From Lysobacterales bacterium (GTDB lineage Bacteria > Pseudomonadota > Gammaproteobacteria > Xanthomonadales > Rhodanobacteraceae), in the NCBI GenBank assembly GCA_016721015.1, contig JADKJL010000011.1, positions 124,001 to 188,000 of the forward strand: a DNA stretch of 64,000 bases. Direction: 5' to 3'. A program made the translations under genes and the position numbers. Every line of letters begins with the position of its first letter. Positions within the stretch are counted from its first letter, which is position 1. Shown here in pieces: positions 9,075-16,480 of the stretch. The notes below the pieces were generated by a model. That model had not been told where the DNA came from, searched no databases, and saw nothing but the letters and a program-made list of their open reading frames with translations.

Positions 9075-9614
9075 ATGCAAGATCCCATGTTTTCCGGTCT
9101 CGACATCCTCGCCACCAGATCTGCGCCCCACATTGTGTCGCCAATCGCAGGCGTCAGTTCGAGAGCGGCGATTCGATTTCCCACTCCCCACTCCCGACTC
9201 CCGACTCCCGGCTTCACCTTGATCGAGATCCTCGTTGTTGTCGTCATCCTCGGCATCCTTGCCGCAATTGTCGTGCCGCGCGTGATGGAGCGGCCGGCCG
9301 AGGCGCGCATCGTCCGCGTCAAGCAGGATCTGCAAGGCGTGAACACGGCGTTGAGCATGTACAAGCTCGACAATCACCGCTACCCGAGTTCGGAACAGGG
9401 ACTGCAGGCATTGACCGCGAAACCTTCGGGCCAGCCCGAGGCGCCCAACTGGAAAGGCCCTTATCTCGACAGGCTGCCCAAGGATCCCTGGGAACATCCG
9501 TATCAATACCAGCAGCCCGGCCAACATGGTGATGTCGACATCTACAGCTATGGAGCGGATGGGCGTCCGGGCGGCGATGGTGATGATGCGGATATCGGCA
9601 ATTGGGACAATTGA
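9075..9614 (+). CDS. gspG: Type II secretion major pseudopilin GspG (orphan set, copy 1)
   Basis: This is the major pseudopilin that polymerises into the T2SS endopilus. The mature part begins at the prepilin peptidase site, G followed by FTLIEILVVVVILG. It retains the classical core YKLDNHRYPSSEQGL, LPKDPWEHPY and a calcium-binding type tail with GRPGGDGDDADIGNW. The start is uncertain: ATG 9075 gives a 46-residue leader, while GTG 9135 gives 26, and both are long for this family. The leader just before the cleavage Gly is encoded by a (CCSACTC)4 heptad repeat at 9180-9211, so the original leader and ribosome site may have been replaced. It heads a gspG-x-gspHIJK operon. Confidence 0.9.
   Translation: MQDPMFSGLDILATRSAPHIVSPIAGVSSRAAIRFPTPHSRLPTPGFTLIEILVVVVILGILAAIVVPRVMERPAEARIVRVKQDLQGVNTALSMYKLDNHRYPSSEQGLQALTAKPSGQPEAPNWKGPYLDRLPKDPWEHPYQYQQPGQHGDVDIYSYGADGRPGGDGDDADIGNWDN
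9180..9211 (+). repeat. C-rich heptad array in gspG1 leader
   Basis: Two CCCACTC units and two CCGACTC units are followed by CCGG, all in a strict 7-bp period. The array ends immediately before the codon preceding the prepilin cleavage Gly. On the opposite strand this reads as GGGAGTN units with four G-runs, able in principle to form a G-quadruplex. It matches the arms of the paired elements elsewhere in the window, but no partner arm is obvious nearby. Confidence 0.9.
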
Positions 9615-9707
9615 TGGGTGGTGGGTGTGCCGCGGCGCTGATGCGCGTGTGTGCGGTGATCCGAAATCGGGCGCAGATCGGGCAATGTCCCTGGATGGAG
9701 ATGGATA

Positions 9708-9959
9708 ATGGGAAGCTTTGGTATTTTGCACTGGGTCATCGTTATTGCAATCCTTAGCTTTCCGCTGATCCTGGTGGTTTTCATCCGGCGTATCCTTCGA
9801 CGGTCCGGACGGAATGCGTCCGTCGCGCAAAGGGAATCATCTTCCTCGCACGAAACATCCGAGTCTCGTTTGCTTCGGCTTGACGGTCTGCTGAAGAAAG
9901 GGCTGATTACGCGTGCCGAGCATGAGCGGCAGCGTTCCGCCATCATCGCGGGCGTCTAA
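9708..9959 (+). CDS. Small membrane protein with C-terminal SHOCT domain
   Basis: This is an 83-aa protein of unknown function. One hydrophobic segment (about residues 8-26, WVIVIAILSFPLILVVF) is followed by a basic stretch (RRILRRSGR), a Ser/Glu linker and a C-terminal SHOCT-like helix pair (LLRLDGLLKKGLITRAEHER). SHOCT modules are short oligomerisation-type domains often found at the C-terminus of small membrane proteins. It begins 93 bp after gspG, and its stop is next to the gspH region on the same strand, so it appears to be part of the pseudopilin operon. It has no known role in T2SS. The start codon ATG at 9708 is preceded by GGAGATGGATA. Confidence 0.75.
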   Translation: MGSFGILHWVIVIAILSFPLILVVFIRRILRRSGRNASVAQRESSSSHETSESRLLRLDGLLKKGLITRAEHERQRSAIIAGV

Positions 9960-10047
9960 TGATCGTTCGTGCGACTCCTCGGCGAGATCCGGGAGCCAGC
10001 AGTGGCCTCTTGAGGATCACGTTGTCCCGGTCGCTTTGTGGCAGGCC

Positions 10048-10056
10048 AGGGGGGAA
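10048..10056 (+). promoter_or_regulatory. Strong Shine-Dalgarno deciding a TTG start of gspH1
   Basis: AGGGGGGAA lies 7 nt before a TTG codon at 10064. Using this start gives GspH1 an 18-residue leader before the cleavage Gly, a normal size for a prepilin. The ATG at 9959 would give a leader of more than 50 residues. Confidence 0.55.
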
Positions 10057-10063
10057 GCGAGCC

Positions 10064-10603
10064 TTGGGTGGTTCCCGGCCTCGATGTTGCGGCGGGCCAA
10101 TCCCTCAAGGTGCTGGATTCACCCTGATCGAAATCCTGGTTGTTGTCGTCATCGTCGCCGTGCTCGCCCTGGCGGTGACGATCAGCATTGCGACGGCGGG
10201 CGGCGAGCGGCAGCTCTCCCGGGAATCGGAGCGACTGCAGGCTCTGATCGCGCACGCCTGCACCGAGGCCGAGTTGAGCGGACGCGAAATCGGCGTGCGC
10301 ATCAGCCGCAATGGCTATGCGTTTACCTTGCTTGGATTCGAGGGCTGGATGGCGAGCGGCCAGAAGGACGAATTGCGCCCACGTACCTGGGTGCCAGGCT
10401 TGCAGGTGGCGCTGTATCGCGACGGCAGTGAAATGCGCCTCGTCGAGGATGAGTCGCAGTCGCCACAGATAGTCTGTTTTTCATCGGGTGAATTGTCGCC
10501 GTTCGTCCTGCGCCTTGCGCTGGGTGATGCGGCGAAGCACTACGAAGTTCGCGGAAAGGCCGATGGACGCATCGATGTCGAGGCGGTCGACATGCGGCCA
10601 TGA
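10064..10603 (+). CDS. gspH: Type II secretion minor pseudopilin GspH (orphan set, copy 1)
   Basis: This minor pseudopilin is placed near the tip of the T2SS endopilus. The type III signal is clear: G followed by FTLIEILVVVVIVAVLALAV, with Glu at +5. A variable globular domain follows. It contains the GspH-typical segments ERLQALIAHACTEAELSGREIGV and GYAFTLL. I prefer the TTG start at 10064 because of the AGGGGGGAA ribosome site and sensible leader length; the frame is open back to an ATG at 9959 that overlaps the previous stop. It overlaps gspI by 4 bp (ATGA). Confidence 0.85.
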   Translation: MGGSRPRCCGGPIPQGAGFTLIEILVVVVIVAVLALAVTISIATAGGERQLSRESERLQALIAHACTEAELSGREIGVRISRNGYAFTLLGFEGWMASGQKDELRPRTWVPGLQVALYRDGSEMRLVEDESQSPQIVCFSSGELSPFVLRLALGDAAKHYEVRGKADGRIDVEAVDMRP

Positions 10604-10971
10604 GAGTGCAACGCGGTTTCACCCTGCTTGAGGTGCTGATTGCGCTGGTCGTCGTCGCGTTGGCCCTGCTTGCCCTGACCCGCACGGCCGGTGGGCAGAT
10701 CAGCCGTTTCGATGGTCTGCGTGAGCGCACGTTGGCTGGATGGGTCGCGGCCAACGTGCTCAGCGAGACCCGAATCGCCACGCCACTGCCACCGGTCGGC
10801 AAGCGTGATGGCCGCACCCGTCTTGGCAACCGCGATTGGCGCTGGTCGCTCGAGGTCAAGGCGACCGACGATCCGGGCATGCGCCGGCTTGATGTAGCGG
10901 TGTTTGCGGCCGATTCGAACGAGCCCAGCGCGAGCCTGACCGGTTTCGGCAGCGTGCAACCATCGCCATGA
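10600..10971 (+). CDS. gspI: Type II secretion minor pseudopilin GspI (orphan set, copy 1)
   Basis: This 123-aa minor pseudopilin is expected to form the tip complex with GspJ and GspK. Its very short leader (MRVQRG) is followed by FTLLEVLIALVVVALALLAL, with the +5 Glu. Then comes TRTAGGQ and a small globular domain with the typical GspI segments WVAANVLSE and NRDWRWSLEVK. Start and stop overlap gspH and gspJ by 4 bp each, so translation of the operon is probably coupled. Length and order (H-I-J) are standard for the family. Confidence 0.93.
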   Translation: MRVQRGFTLLEVLIALVVVALALLALTRTAGGQISRFDGLRERTLAGWVAANVLSETRIATPLPPVGKRDGRTRLGNRDWRWSLEVKATDDPGMRRLDVAVFAADSNEPSASLTGFGSVQPSP

Positions 10972-11675
10972 CCAGCGCGGCCAATCCATGGCGTGGCCGC
11001 AGGCGCGGCTTCACCCTGATCGAAATCCTTGTCGCCCTGGTCGTGTTCGCCGCGATGGCGGCGATCACCTGGGGTGCGCTGGGCCAGATCGCACACACGC
11101 GCAGCGCGCTGGCGCTCGAGCAGGATCGTTTTGGCGCCACCGTGCGCAGCATCGGCGATCTCGAGCGCGATCTGCGCCAGGCCATCGCGCGACCGCTGCG
11201 CGGCAACTACGGCGAGCAAGTGCCAGCCTTGTTCGGCACTTCCGACCACATCGAATTGAGCCGGCTGGGCTTTGCCAATCCGCGTGCCGAAGCGCGCAGC
11301 AATATCGAACGCGTGCTTTACGACCTCGACAACAAGAAGCTGCGTCGAGGCCGCTACGCCGTCCTCGATCGCGCCGCGGGCAGTGTTGCGGAATGGCGTG
11401 ATCTGCTCGATCAGGTCGCTGAATTGCGCCTGCGTTACCTCGCTGCCGATGGCAGTTGGCGCGACCAGTGGCCACCGCGGGATGCGCAGCCCGAGGAGTT
11501 GCCGCGTGCGATCGAGTTGCGCATGCGGCTCGAAGATCTCGGTGAATTGCGTCGTGTGGTTGCGCTGCCGTCTGCGATTCCGCGCCAAGGCGTCGGCGCA
11601 AATGGCTCGATTGCGATGCCAATCCTGCCGCCCGGGGAGTTGCCGGTGGTCGTGCCAATCGGAACCAGGCCATGA
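10968..11675 (+). CDS. gspJ: Type II secretion minor pseudopilin GspJ (orphan set, copy 1)
   Basis: This is a 235-aa minor pseudopilin of the endopilus tip. The leader MTSAANPWRGRRRG is basic and is followed by FTLIEILVALVVFAAMAAITWGAL. DRFGATVRSIGDLERDLRQ is the recognisable GspJ segment after the transmembrane helix. A second family feature is the LSRLGFANPRAEARSNIERV strand region. It overlaps both neighbours by 4 bp. Confidence 0.93.
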   Translation: MTSAANPWRGRRRGFTLIEILVALVVFAAMAAITWGALGQIAHTRSALALEQDRFGATVRSIGDLERDLRQAIARPLRGNYGEQVPALFGTSDHIELSRLGFANPRAEARSNIERVLYDLDNKKLRRGRYAVLDRAAGSVAEWRDLLDQVAELRLRYLAADGSWRDQWPPRDAQPEELPRAIELRMRLEDLGELRRVVALPSAIPRQGVGANGSIAMPILPPGELPVVVPIGTRP

Positions 11676-12658
11676 ACGGGCCGCGCCGTCAGCGCGGGGT
11701 CGCCTTGTTGATCGCCCTGCTCGCGGTCGCGTTGGCGGTGATCCTGATTGCCTCGTTGCTTGATCGTGGCGAGCTCGCCTATGCGCGCAGCCGCAACGCC
11801 TTGCGCGGCGAACAGGCGATCGCTTATTCCGAAGGTCTGGAAGCGTACGCGGCGCAGGTGCTGCAGCGCGATCGTGAGCTGGATCCCGGTCTCGATGCCT
11901 TCAGCGATGCCTGGGCCGTGCCGTTGCCGCCACAGGAAGTTCCGGGTGGGCGCATCAGCGCGCGCATGACTGATCTGAACGGTTGCTTCAATCTCAACAA
12001 TCTGGTTTCGGGGCATGCGCAGATCTGGCGCAAGCGCCTGCGCAACCTGCTGGTCGCACTCGAGCTTGATCCATCGCTGGTGGGTGCAATCGCCGACTGG
12101 ATCGACAGCGATGCCGACATCGACAGCGAAGGGGGTGCCGAAGACAGCGCCTATCTGGCCCAGGCGCTGCCCTATCGCACCGCCAATCGGACGTTCGCGC
12201 ATGTCTCCGAACTGCGCCTTGTGCGCGGCATCAGCGGCGAGGTGTATGCACGACTCGCGCCCGAAGTCTGCGCCTTGCCACCCGGCACTTCGATCAACCT
12301 CAACACCGCGTCGGTCGCGGTCTTGATGAGCCTCGATTCACGCATGACCGCCGTGCTCGCCGAGCGGATCCGCCAGAATGGCCAGGCACACTGGCCCGAC
12401 TTGGGAGCGGCCTTGAACGAGGCGAAGCAGCAGGGTGTCGAACTCAATCCGGCGGATCAGGTCGACCTGGGCGTGACCAGCAGTTACTTCCTCGCTCAAG
12501 GCGAGATCACCCTCGATGGCGTGCCATTTGCATTTTCGAGTCTGCTCGAACGCGTCAGCGGCGGCGTGCGTGGTGGCGTGCATGTGCTCGCGCGCAGTCG
12601 CGGCGCCGAGGATGTTCCGGCCAGCGTGATTGCGAGCGCGCTGCGACCCACGCGCTGA
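11672..12658 (+). CDS. gspK: Type II secretion minor pseudopilin GspK (orphan set, copy 1)
   Basis: This is the large minor pseudopilin (328 aa) that caps the tip with GspI and GspJ. The signal is MNGPRRQRG followed by VALLIALLAVALAVILIASL. It lacks the +5 Glu, as is normal for GspK. The globular part has FNLNNL and LNTASVAVLMSL, a helix-hairpin-helix-like element, and ADWIDSDADIDSEGGAEDSAY, which resembles the GspK calcium region. It is the last gene of the operon. No gspL, M, N, C or D follows; the next gene is mraZ, so this set is incomplete in this location. Confidence 0.93.
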   Translation: MNGPRRQRGVALLIALLAVALAVILIASLLDRGELAYARSRNALRGEQAIAYSEGLEAYAAQVLQRDRELDPGLDAFSDAWAVPLPPQEVPGGRISARMTDLNGCFNLNNLVSGHAQIWRKRLRNLLVALELDPSLVGAIADWIDSDADIDSEGGAEDSAYLAQALPYRTANRTFAHVSELRLVRGISGEVYARLAPEVCALPPGTSINLNTASVAVLMSLDSRMTAVLAERIRQNGQAHWPDLGAALNEAKQQGVELNPADQVDLGVTSSYFLAQGEITLDGVPFAFSSLLERVSGGVRGGVHVLARSRGAEDVPASVIASALRPTR

Positions 12659-12845
12659 TCGCGCTCGCCGATGGATCGATTGTCACTTCCTGGCCGTGGC
12701 GTGGCGTCGATTCGCCCGTGCTTCGATCCCTGATCCTGCGCATCGCTGCTGATCCTTCATGCCCGCTCTGGAATGTGCGGACCGATGTTTCGCATCGGCG
12801 CGCATGAGCGTGCGGAATCTCGCCCCGCCAACGACGTGGAAATCC

Positions 12846-12874
12846 TTGACAGCCCATTACGGGCGGCATAAGGT
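12846..12874 (+). promoter_or_regulatory. Predicted promoter of the dcw cluster (Pmra)
   Basis: A perfect -35 box TTGACA (12846-12851) is separated by 17 bp from TAAGGT (12869-12874). It lies upstream of mraZ, the usual site of the main dcw promoter. The predicted start of transcription near 12880 falls within the MraZ box array. The rest of the 12659-12845 spacer has only a CCGATG/CATCGG hairpin at 12782-12798 and no gene I can support. Confidence 0.6.
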
Positions 12875-12907
12875 GGGTTTCGGTGGGTTTTTGTGGTGAA
12901 TCGTGGT
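12874..12907 (+). promoter_or_regulatory. MraZ operator: four TGGK boxes at 10-bp spacing
   Basis: TGGG occurs at 12874 and 12884, and TGGT at 12894 and 12904, exactly 10 bp apart. MraZ proteins are known to bind direct TGGG-type repeats with this period and repress their own operon. The array overlaps the -10 box and runs to the mraZ start, so binding would block transcription initiation. Confidence 0.7.
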
Positions 12908-12908
12908 C

Positions 12909-13355
12909 ATGTTCCAGGGCGAAACGGCAGTCACGCTGGACGAGAAGGGTCGGGTTTCGATTCCCGCAACCCATCGTGAGGCTGTGGCCAAGCTCAGTGG
13001 CAATCGCCTCGTGATCACCTACAACCCGTTCGAGCATGGATGTTTGTGGCTGTTTCCGGAAAAAGAGTGGGAACAGGTGCGCGATGAAGTCAACGCCTTG
13101 AGCAAGGCCAAGACGGTTCACCGCAACCTGCAGATGAAACTGGTCGGTGCGGCCGCGCATGTCGAGCCGGATGGCAACGGACGTGTGCTGCTTCCGGCCA
13201 GTCAGCGTGGCGCGGCGGGTATCGAGAAGAAGGCGGTCTTGCTGGGCATGGGCAACAAGCTGGAGTTGTGGAGCGAGCTGGCCCATCTGGCCAAGATCCG
13301 CGAAACGATCAGCGAGGAGCAGATCACGGAGGACATGCTCGATCTCAAGTTCTAG
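12909..13355 (+). CDS. mraZ: Transcriptional regulator MraZ
   Basis: This is a DNA-binding protein with two AbrB/SpoVT-like swapped-hairpin domains, the first gene of the dcw cluster and normally its autorepressor. The ATG at 12909 gives MFQGETAVTLDEKGRVSIPA, the standard MraZ opening; a GTG two codons upstream (12903) is an alternative. The second half repeats the pattern as VEPDGNGRVLLPASQR. At 148 aa the length is standard. TGGG boxes spaced by 10 bp precede the gene. It is followed 13 bp later by rsmH. Confidence 0.95.
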   Translation: MFQGETAVTLDEKGRVSIPATHREAVAKLSGNRLVITYNPFEHGCLWLFPEKEWEQVRDEVNALSKAKTVHRNLQMKLVGAAAHVEPDGNGRVLLPASQRGAAGIEKKAVLLGMGNKLELWSELAHLAKIRETISEEQITEDMLDLKF

Positions 13356-13368
13356 TCGGGAAGCAGCC

Positions 13369-14292
13369 ATGGTGGAAGCGGAATTCAGGCACGCGCCGGT
13401 CATGCTGGAAGAGGTGATCGAGGGCCTGCAGATCCAGCCACAGGGAATCTATCTCGATGGCACGTTTGGCCGCGGTGGCCATGCGCGCGAAGTGTTGAAG
13501 CGTCTGGATGAGCGAGGTCGGTTGCTGTTGATGGATCGTGATCCGACCGCGATCGCACAGGCACAGCGGGAATTTGGCAAGGACGAACGGGTGCGCATAC
13601 GGCACGCCAATTTCGCCGAAATGGCGGGCTGGCCGGAAGCCGGGCAGGCACTCGATGGCGTGTTTCTCGACCTTGGCGTCTCTTCGCCGCAGCTCGATGA
13701 CGCAAGCCGCGGTTTCAGTTTCCAGGCGGATGGTCCACTCGACATGCGCATGGATCCCGGATCCGGACGCAGCGCCGCCGAATGGCTGGCCGCAGCAACC
13801 GAGAGCGAGATTGCCGATGTGTTGTGGCGCTATGGAGAGGAACGTCTGAGCCGAAGGATTGCCAAGGTCATTGTCGAGAAGCGCGCCGAACAGCCGCTGG
13901 AGACGACGACCCAACTGGCCGAACTGGTGGCAAGGACGATTGGTCATCGCGAACGCAACAAGCATCCGGCGACACGCACGTTCCAGGCCTTGCGCATCCA
14001 TCTCAACGACGAGCTGGGTGCGCTCGAAGCGGGACTTGCGGCTGCGCTGGAGCGACTCAAACCGGGCGGTCGCCTGGTCGTGATCAGCTTCCACTCGCTG
14101 GAGGATCGTGTGGTCAAGCATTTCATGCGTGGACAGGCGCCGCGGCCGATCAACCGGCGCAACCTGCCTCCGGTTGAAATGCAGCCTTCGGCGCTGCACG
14201 CACTTGGCAAGCAGTTTGCCGGTGCGGCCGAACTGACGGTCAATCCACGATCGCGAAGTGCGGTGCTGCGGGTCGCGGAGAAGCGCACATGA
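13369..14292 (+). CDS. rsmH: 16S rRNA (cytosine(1402)-N(4))-methyltransferase RsmH (MraW)
   Basis: This SAM-dependent enzyme N4-methylates C1402 in the 30S P site. The ATG at 13369, after GGGAAGCAGCC, gives MVEAEFRHAPVMLEEVIEGL, matching the conserved HxPVLLxEV start. The longer open frame back to 13147 only overlaps mraZ. The SAM-binding loop is DGTFGRGGHAREVL; LDLGVSSPQLDD, RMDPG and FHSLEDRVVKHF are other family signatures. The product is 307 aa. It overlaps ftsL by 4 bp. Confidence 0.96.
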   Translation: MVEAEFRHAPVMLEEVIEGLQIQPQGIYLDGTFGRGGHAREVLKRLDERGRLLLMDRDPTAIAQAQREFGKDERVRIRHANFAEMAGWPEAGQALDGVFLDLGVSSPQLDDASRGFSFQADGPLDMRMDPGSGRSAAEWLAAATESEIADVLWRYGEERLSRRIAKVIVEKRAEQPLETTTQLAELVARTIGHRERNKHPATRTFQALRIHLNDELGALEAGLAAALERLKPGGRLVVISFHSLEDRVVKHFMRGQAPRPINRRNLPPVEMQPSALHALGKQFAGAAELTVNPRSRSAVLRVAEKRT

Positions 14293-14558
14293 GCCTGCGC
14301 GTTTTGGCCATGCTCGTGCTGGCCGCTGCGGTCATCGGCAGCGCCGTCGGGGTGGTCTACGCAAGGCATGAAAGTCGCCGCCATTTCGTCGAGCTGAACC
14401 GGCTCACAAACGAGCGCGACAACCTCAATTTCGAGTTCGGGCGCCTGCAACTGGAGCAGGCGACCTGGGCGGAAAACAATCGCATAGAACAGATCGCACG
14501 CGGTCGCCTCGGCATGGTTTCGCCGGGGCCCGCGGAGATGATCGTAACCAAGCGTTGA
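14289..14558 (+). CDS. ftsL: Cell division protein FtsL
   Basis: This short bitopic protein (89 aa) joins FtsB and FtsQ in the divisome and helps activate FtsWI. It has one N-terminal membrane span (about residues 4-24, VLAMLVLAAAVIGSAVGVVY). A periplasmic leucine-zipper-like coiled coil follows (about 30-65, ELNRLTNERDNLNFEFGRL). The C-terminal region RIEQIARGRLGMVSP is characteristic. It overlaps rsmH by 4 bp. Confidence 0.93.
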   Translation: MSLRVLAMLVLAAAVIGSAVGVVYARHESRRHFVELNRLTNERDNLNFEFGRLQLEQATWAENNRIEQIARGRLGMVSPGPAEMIVTKR

Positions 14559-14585
14559 TCCGGCAGTGAGGGGGAACTCACAGTC

Positions 14586-14705
14586 ATGAATGAAAGCGGC
14601 ATCGCAAGGATTGCGAAAGACATTCCGGCCTCGGCCCGGCTTCCACTTGCCTGCGCGAAAGCACAGGCAAGCATGCGTCTGTCCGCAAAGGGGCAAGCGC
14701 AATGA
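14586..14705 (+). CDS. Possible 39-aa small protein between ftsL and ftsI
   Basis: An ATG at 14586 opens a 39-codon frame (MNESGIARIAKDIPASARL, then a basic stretch) whose TGA overlaps the ATG of ftsI as ATGA. The same coupling is used by true genes of this operon. GAGGGGGAACTCAC lies just upstream and could serve as ribosome site. In most gammaproteobacteria ftsL and ftsI are adjacent, so the 143-bp spacer is unusual. The frame contains an 8-bp hairpin (14646-14671). I do not recognise a family. It may be translated, may be a leader peptide for ftsI coupling, or may be chance. Confidence 0.35.
   Translation: MNESGIARIAKDIPASARLPLACAKAQASMRLSAKGQAQ
14646..14671. repeat. Inverted repeat upstream of ftsI
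   Basis: CTTGCCTG at 14646-14653 pairs perfectly with CAGGCAAG at 14664-14671 around a 10-nt loop. It lies in the ftsL-ftsI spacer, 30 bp before the ftsI start. There is no T-run, so it is not a typical terminator. It could be an mRNA processing or translation-control hairpin. Confidence 0.6.
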
Positions 14706-16480
14706 CGCCACGGGCCAAGCCGGGCAACCTGCGCTTTCGCCTTTACACGGTGCTGATGGTGCTGGTGCTGGCGACGACCGCGCTGGTCGTGCGTGCGGTC
14801 GATCTGCAGGTGGTGCGCAAGGATTTCTATCAGGGCGAGGGCGACGCCCGCTATCTGCGCGACATCCCGATTGCGGTTTCGCGCGGCACGATTTTCGATC
14901 GCAATGGCGAGCCGCTGGCGGTTTCAACCCCGGTCGAATCGATCTGGGGCAATCCGCAGGAACTGCTGGCCAACCCCGAGCAGTTGCCGATCCTGGCCAA
15001 GGCGCTGGAAGTCACCACGGCCGACCTGACCGAGCGCCTGGTGCAGCGCAAGGACAAGGAGTTTCTCTATCTCAAGCGCCCGGTCGATCCCGATGCGGCG
15101 GCGGAAATCCTCGCCCTCAAAATCCCCGGCGTGGCCAGCGAGCGTGCTTTTCGCCGCTACTACCCGAGTGGCGAGATCATGGCCCACGCGCTCGGCATCA
15201 CCAATATCGATGACCGTGGCCAGGAAGGTCTGGAACTCGCTTTCGACGACTGGCTGGCCGGCAAGCCGGGCCTCAAGCGCGTCATCCGCGACCGCCTTGG
15301 ACACGTGGTGGAGAATGTCGAGTTGTTGCAGGAGGCGCAGCCCGGACGCGACCTGACCCTGTCGATCGATCGGCGCATCCAGTATCTGGCCTATCGCGAG
15401 TTGAAGTCGGCCATCCTCGAACACCATGCCTCGTCCGGCTCGATGGTCATCCTCGATGTCAGCAATGGCGAAGTGCTGGCGATGGTCAACCAGCCTTCGT
15501 TCAATCCGAATTCGCGCAGCCCCATCGATCCGGCGTTCCGGCGCAACCGGGCGGTCACCGATGTGGTCGAGCCGGGTTCGACGATGAAGCCGTTCACCAT
15601 TGCAGCCGCTCTCGAAAGCGGGCGCTGGAAGGCCGATACGCCCATCGATACCACGCCGGGCACGCTGCAACTGCAAGGCGGCTACACGATCAGTGACCAC
15701 CGCAACTACGGCATGATCAACGTGACCCGGGTGATCACCAAATCGAGCAACGTCGGCGCCGCCAAGATCGCCTCGACGCTGAGCAGCGAGCACATGTACG
15801 ACGTGTTGCATCGCTTCGGCTTCGGCGAGGTCAGCGGCTGCGGCTTTCCGGGCGAATCACCCGGATTTCTGCCCATCTCCAAAAGCTGGGGGCCGGTCGA
15901 GAAGGCGACGATTTCCTACGGCTACGGGCTCAGCGTGACGCCCATGCAGATTGCCCAGGCCTATGCGGCACTGGCCAATGGCGGTCGCCTGCGCCAGCCC
16001 GGTTTCGTCAAGGGCGCGATCAATCCGGATAGCGCCGTGATCGATCCGCAGATCGCCGCCAGCGTGCGCGCGATGCTCGAAACGGTCATTTCGCCGGAAG
16101 GTTCGGGCTTGGCCGCGGCGGTGCCGAATTTCCGCGTCGCCGGCAAGACCGGCACCTCGCGGCGCGCTGTTGGCGGTGGCTACGAAAAGCGCTATGTGTC
16201 CCTGTTCTCCGGCATGGTGCCAGCGAGCAATCCGCGTCTGGTCGGGGTCGTCATCATCAATGATCCGGGCCAGGGCCAGGGCGCCTATTTTGGTGGTCTG
16301 GTCTCCGCGCCGGTGTTCAGCAAAGTCATGGCCAATGCCTTGCGCCTGCTCGATGTGCCGCCGGACAACGTGCAGCGCTGGTATGCCGGGTCGCCGGATG
16401 TGGGTCATCCGATCGGCCCCGCCAGTGAGCATCCGGAATACCCGGCGGATCAGCCTAACTACGAGGAGGCAGTGCCATGA
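14702..16480 (+). CDS. ftsI: Peptidoglycan D,D-transpeptidase FtsI (PBP3)
   Basis: This septal class B penicillin-binding protein crosslinks peptidoglycan together with FtsW. A short cytoplasmic tail and one membrane span (about residues 12-36) precede the pedestal domain (SRGTIFDRNGEPLA). The transpeptidase domain shows all three motifs: STMK with the acylated Ser near residue 292, SSN near 348, and KTGTS near 481. The product is 592 aa, as expected. The ATG overlaps the stop of an upstream small frame, and the 3' end overlaps murE by 4 bp. Confidence 0.96.
   Translation: MTPRAKPGNLRFRLYTVLMVLVLATTALVVRAVDLQVVRKDFYQGEGDARYLRDIPIAVSRGTIFDRNGEPLAVSTPVESIWGNPQELLANPEQLPILAKALEVTTADLTERLVQRKDKEFLYLKRPVDPDAAAEILALKIPGVASERAFRRYYPSGEIMAHALGITNIDDRGQEGLELAFDDWLAGKPGLKRVIRDRLGHVVENVELLQEAQPGRDLTLSIDRRIQYLAYRELKSAILEHHASSGSMVILDVSNGEVLAMVNQPSFNPNSRSPIDPAFRRNRAVTDVVEPGSTMKPFTIAAALESGRWKADTPIDTTPGTLQLQGGYTISDHRNYGMINVTRVITKSSNVGAAKIASTLSSEHMYDVLHRFGFGEVSGCGFPGESPGFLPISKSWGPVEKATISYGYGLSVTPMQIAQAYAALANGGRLRQPGFVKGAINPDSAVIDPQIAASVRAMLETVISPEGSGLAAAVPNFRVAGKTGTSRRAVGGGYEKRYVSLFSGMVPASNPRLVGVVIINDPGQGQGAYFGGLVSAPVFSKVMANALRLLDVPPDNVQRWYAGSPDVGHPIGPASEHPEYPADQPNYEEAVP

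Noticed and set aside
9180..9211. CRISPR-like array
   Set aside because: The units are 7 bp and contiguous, without spacers; the same holds for all heptad arrays in the window.
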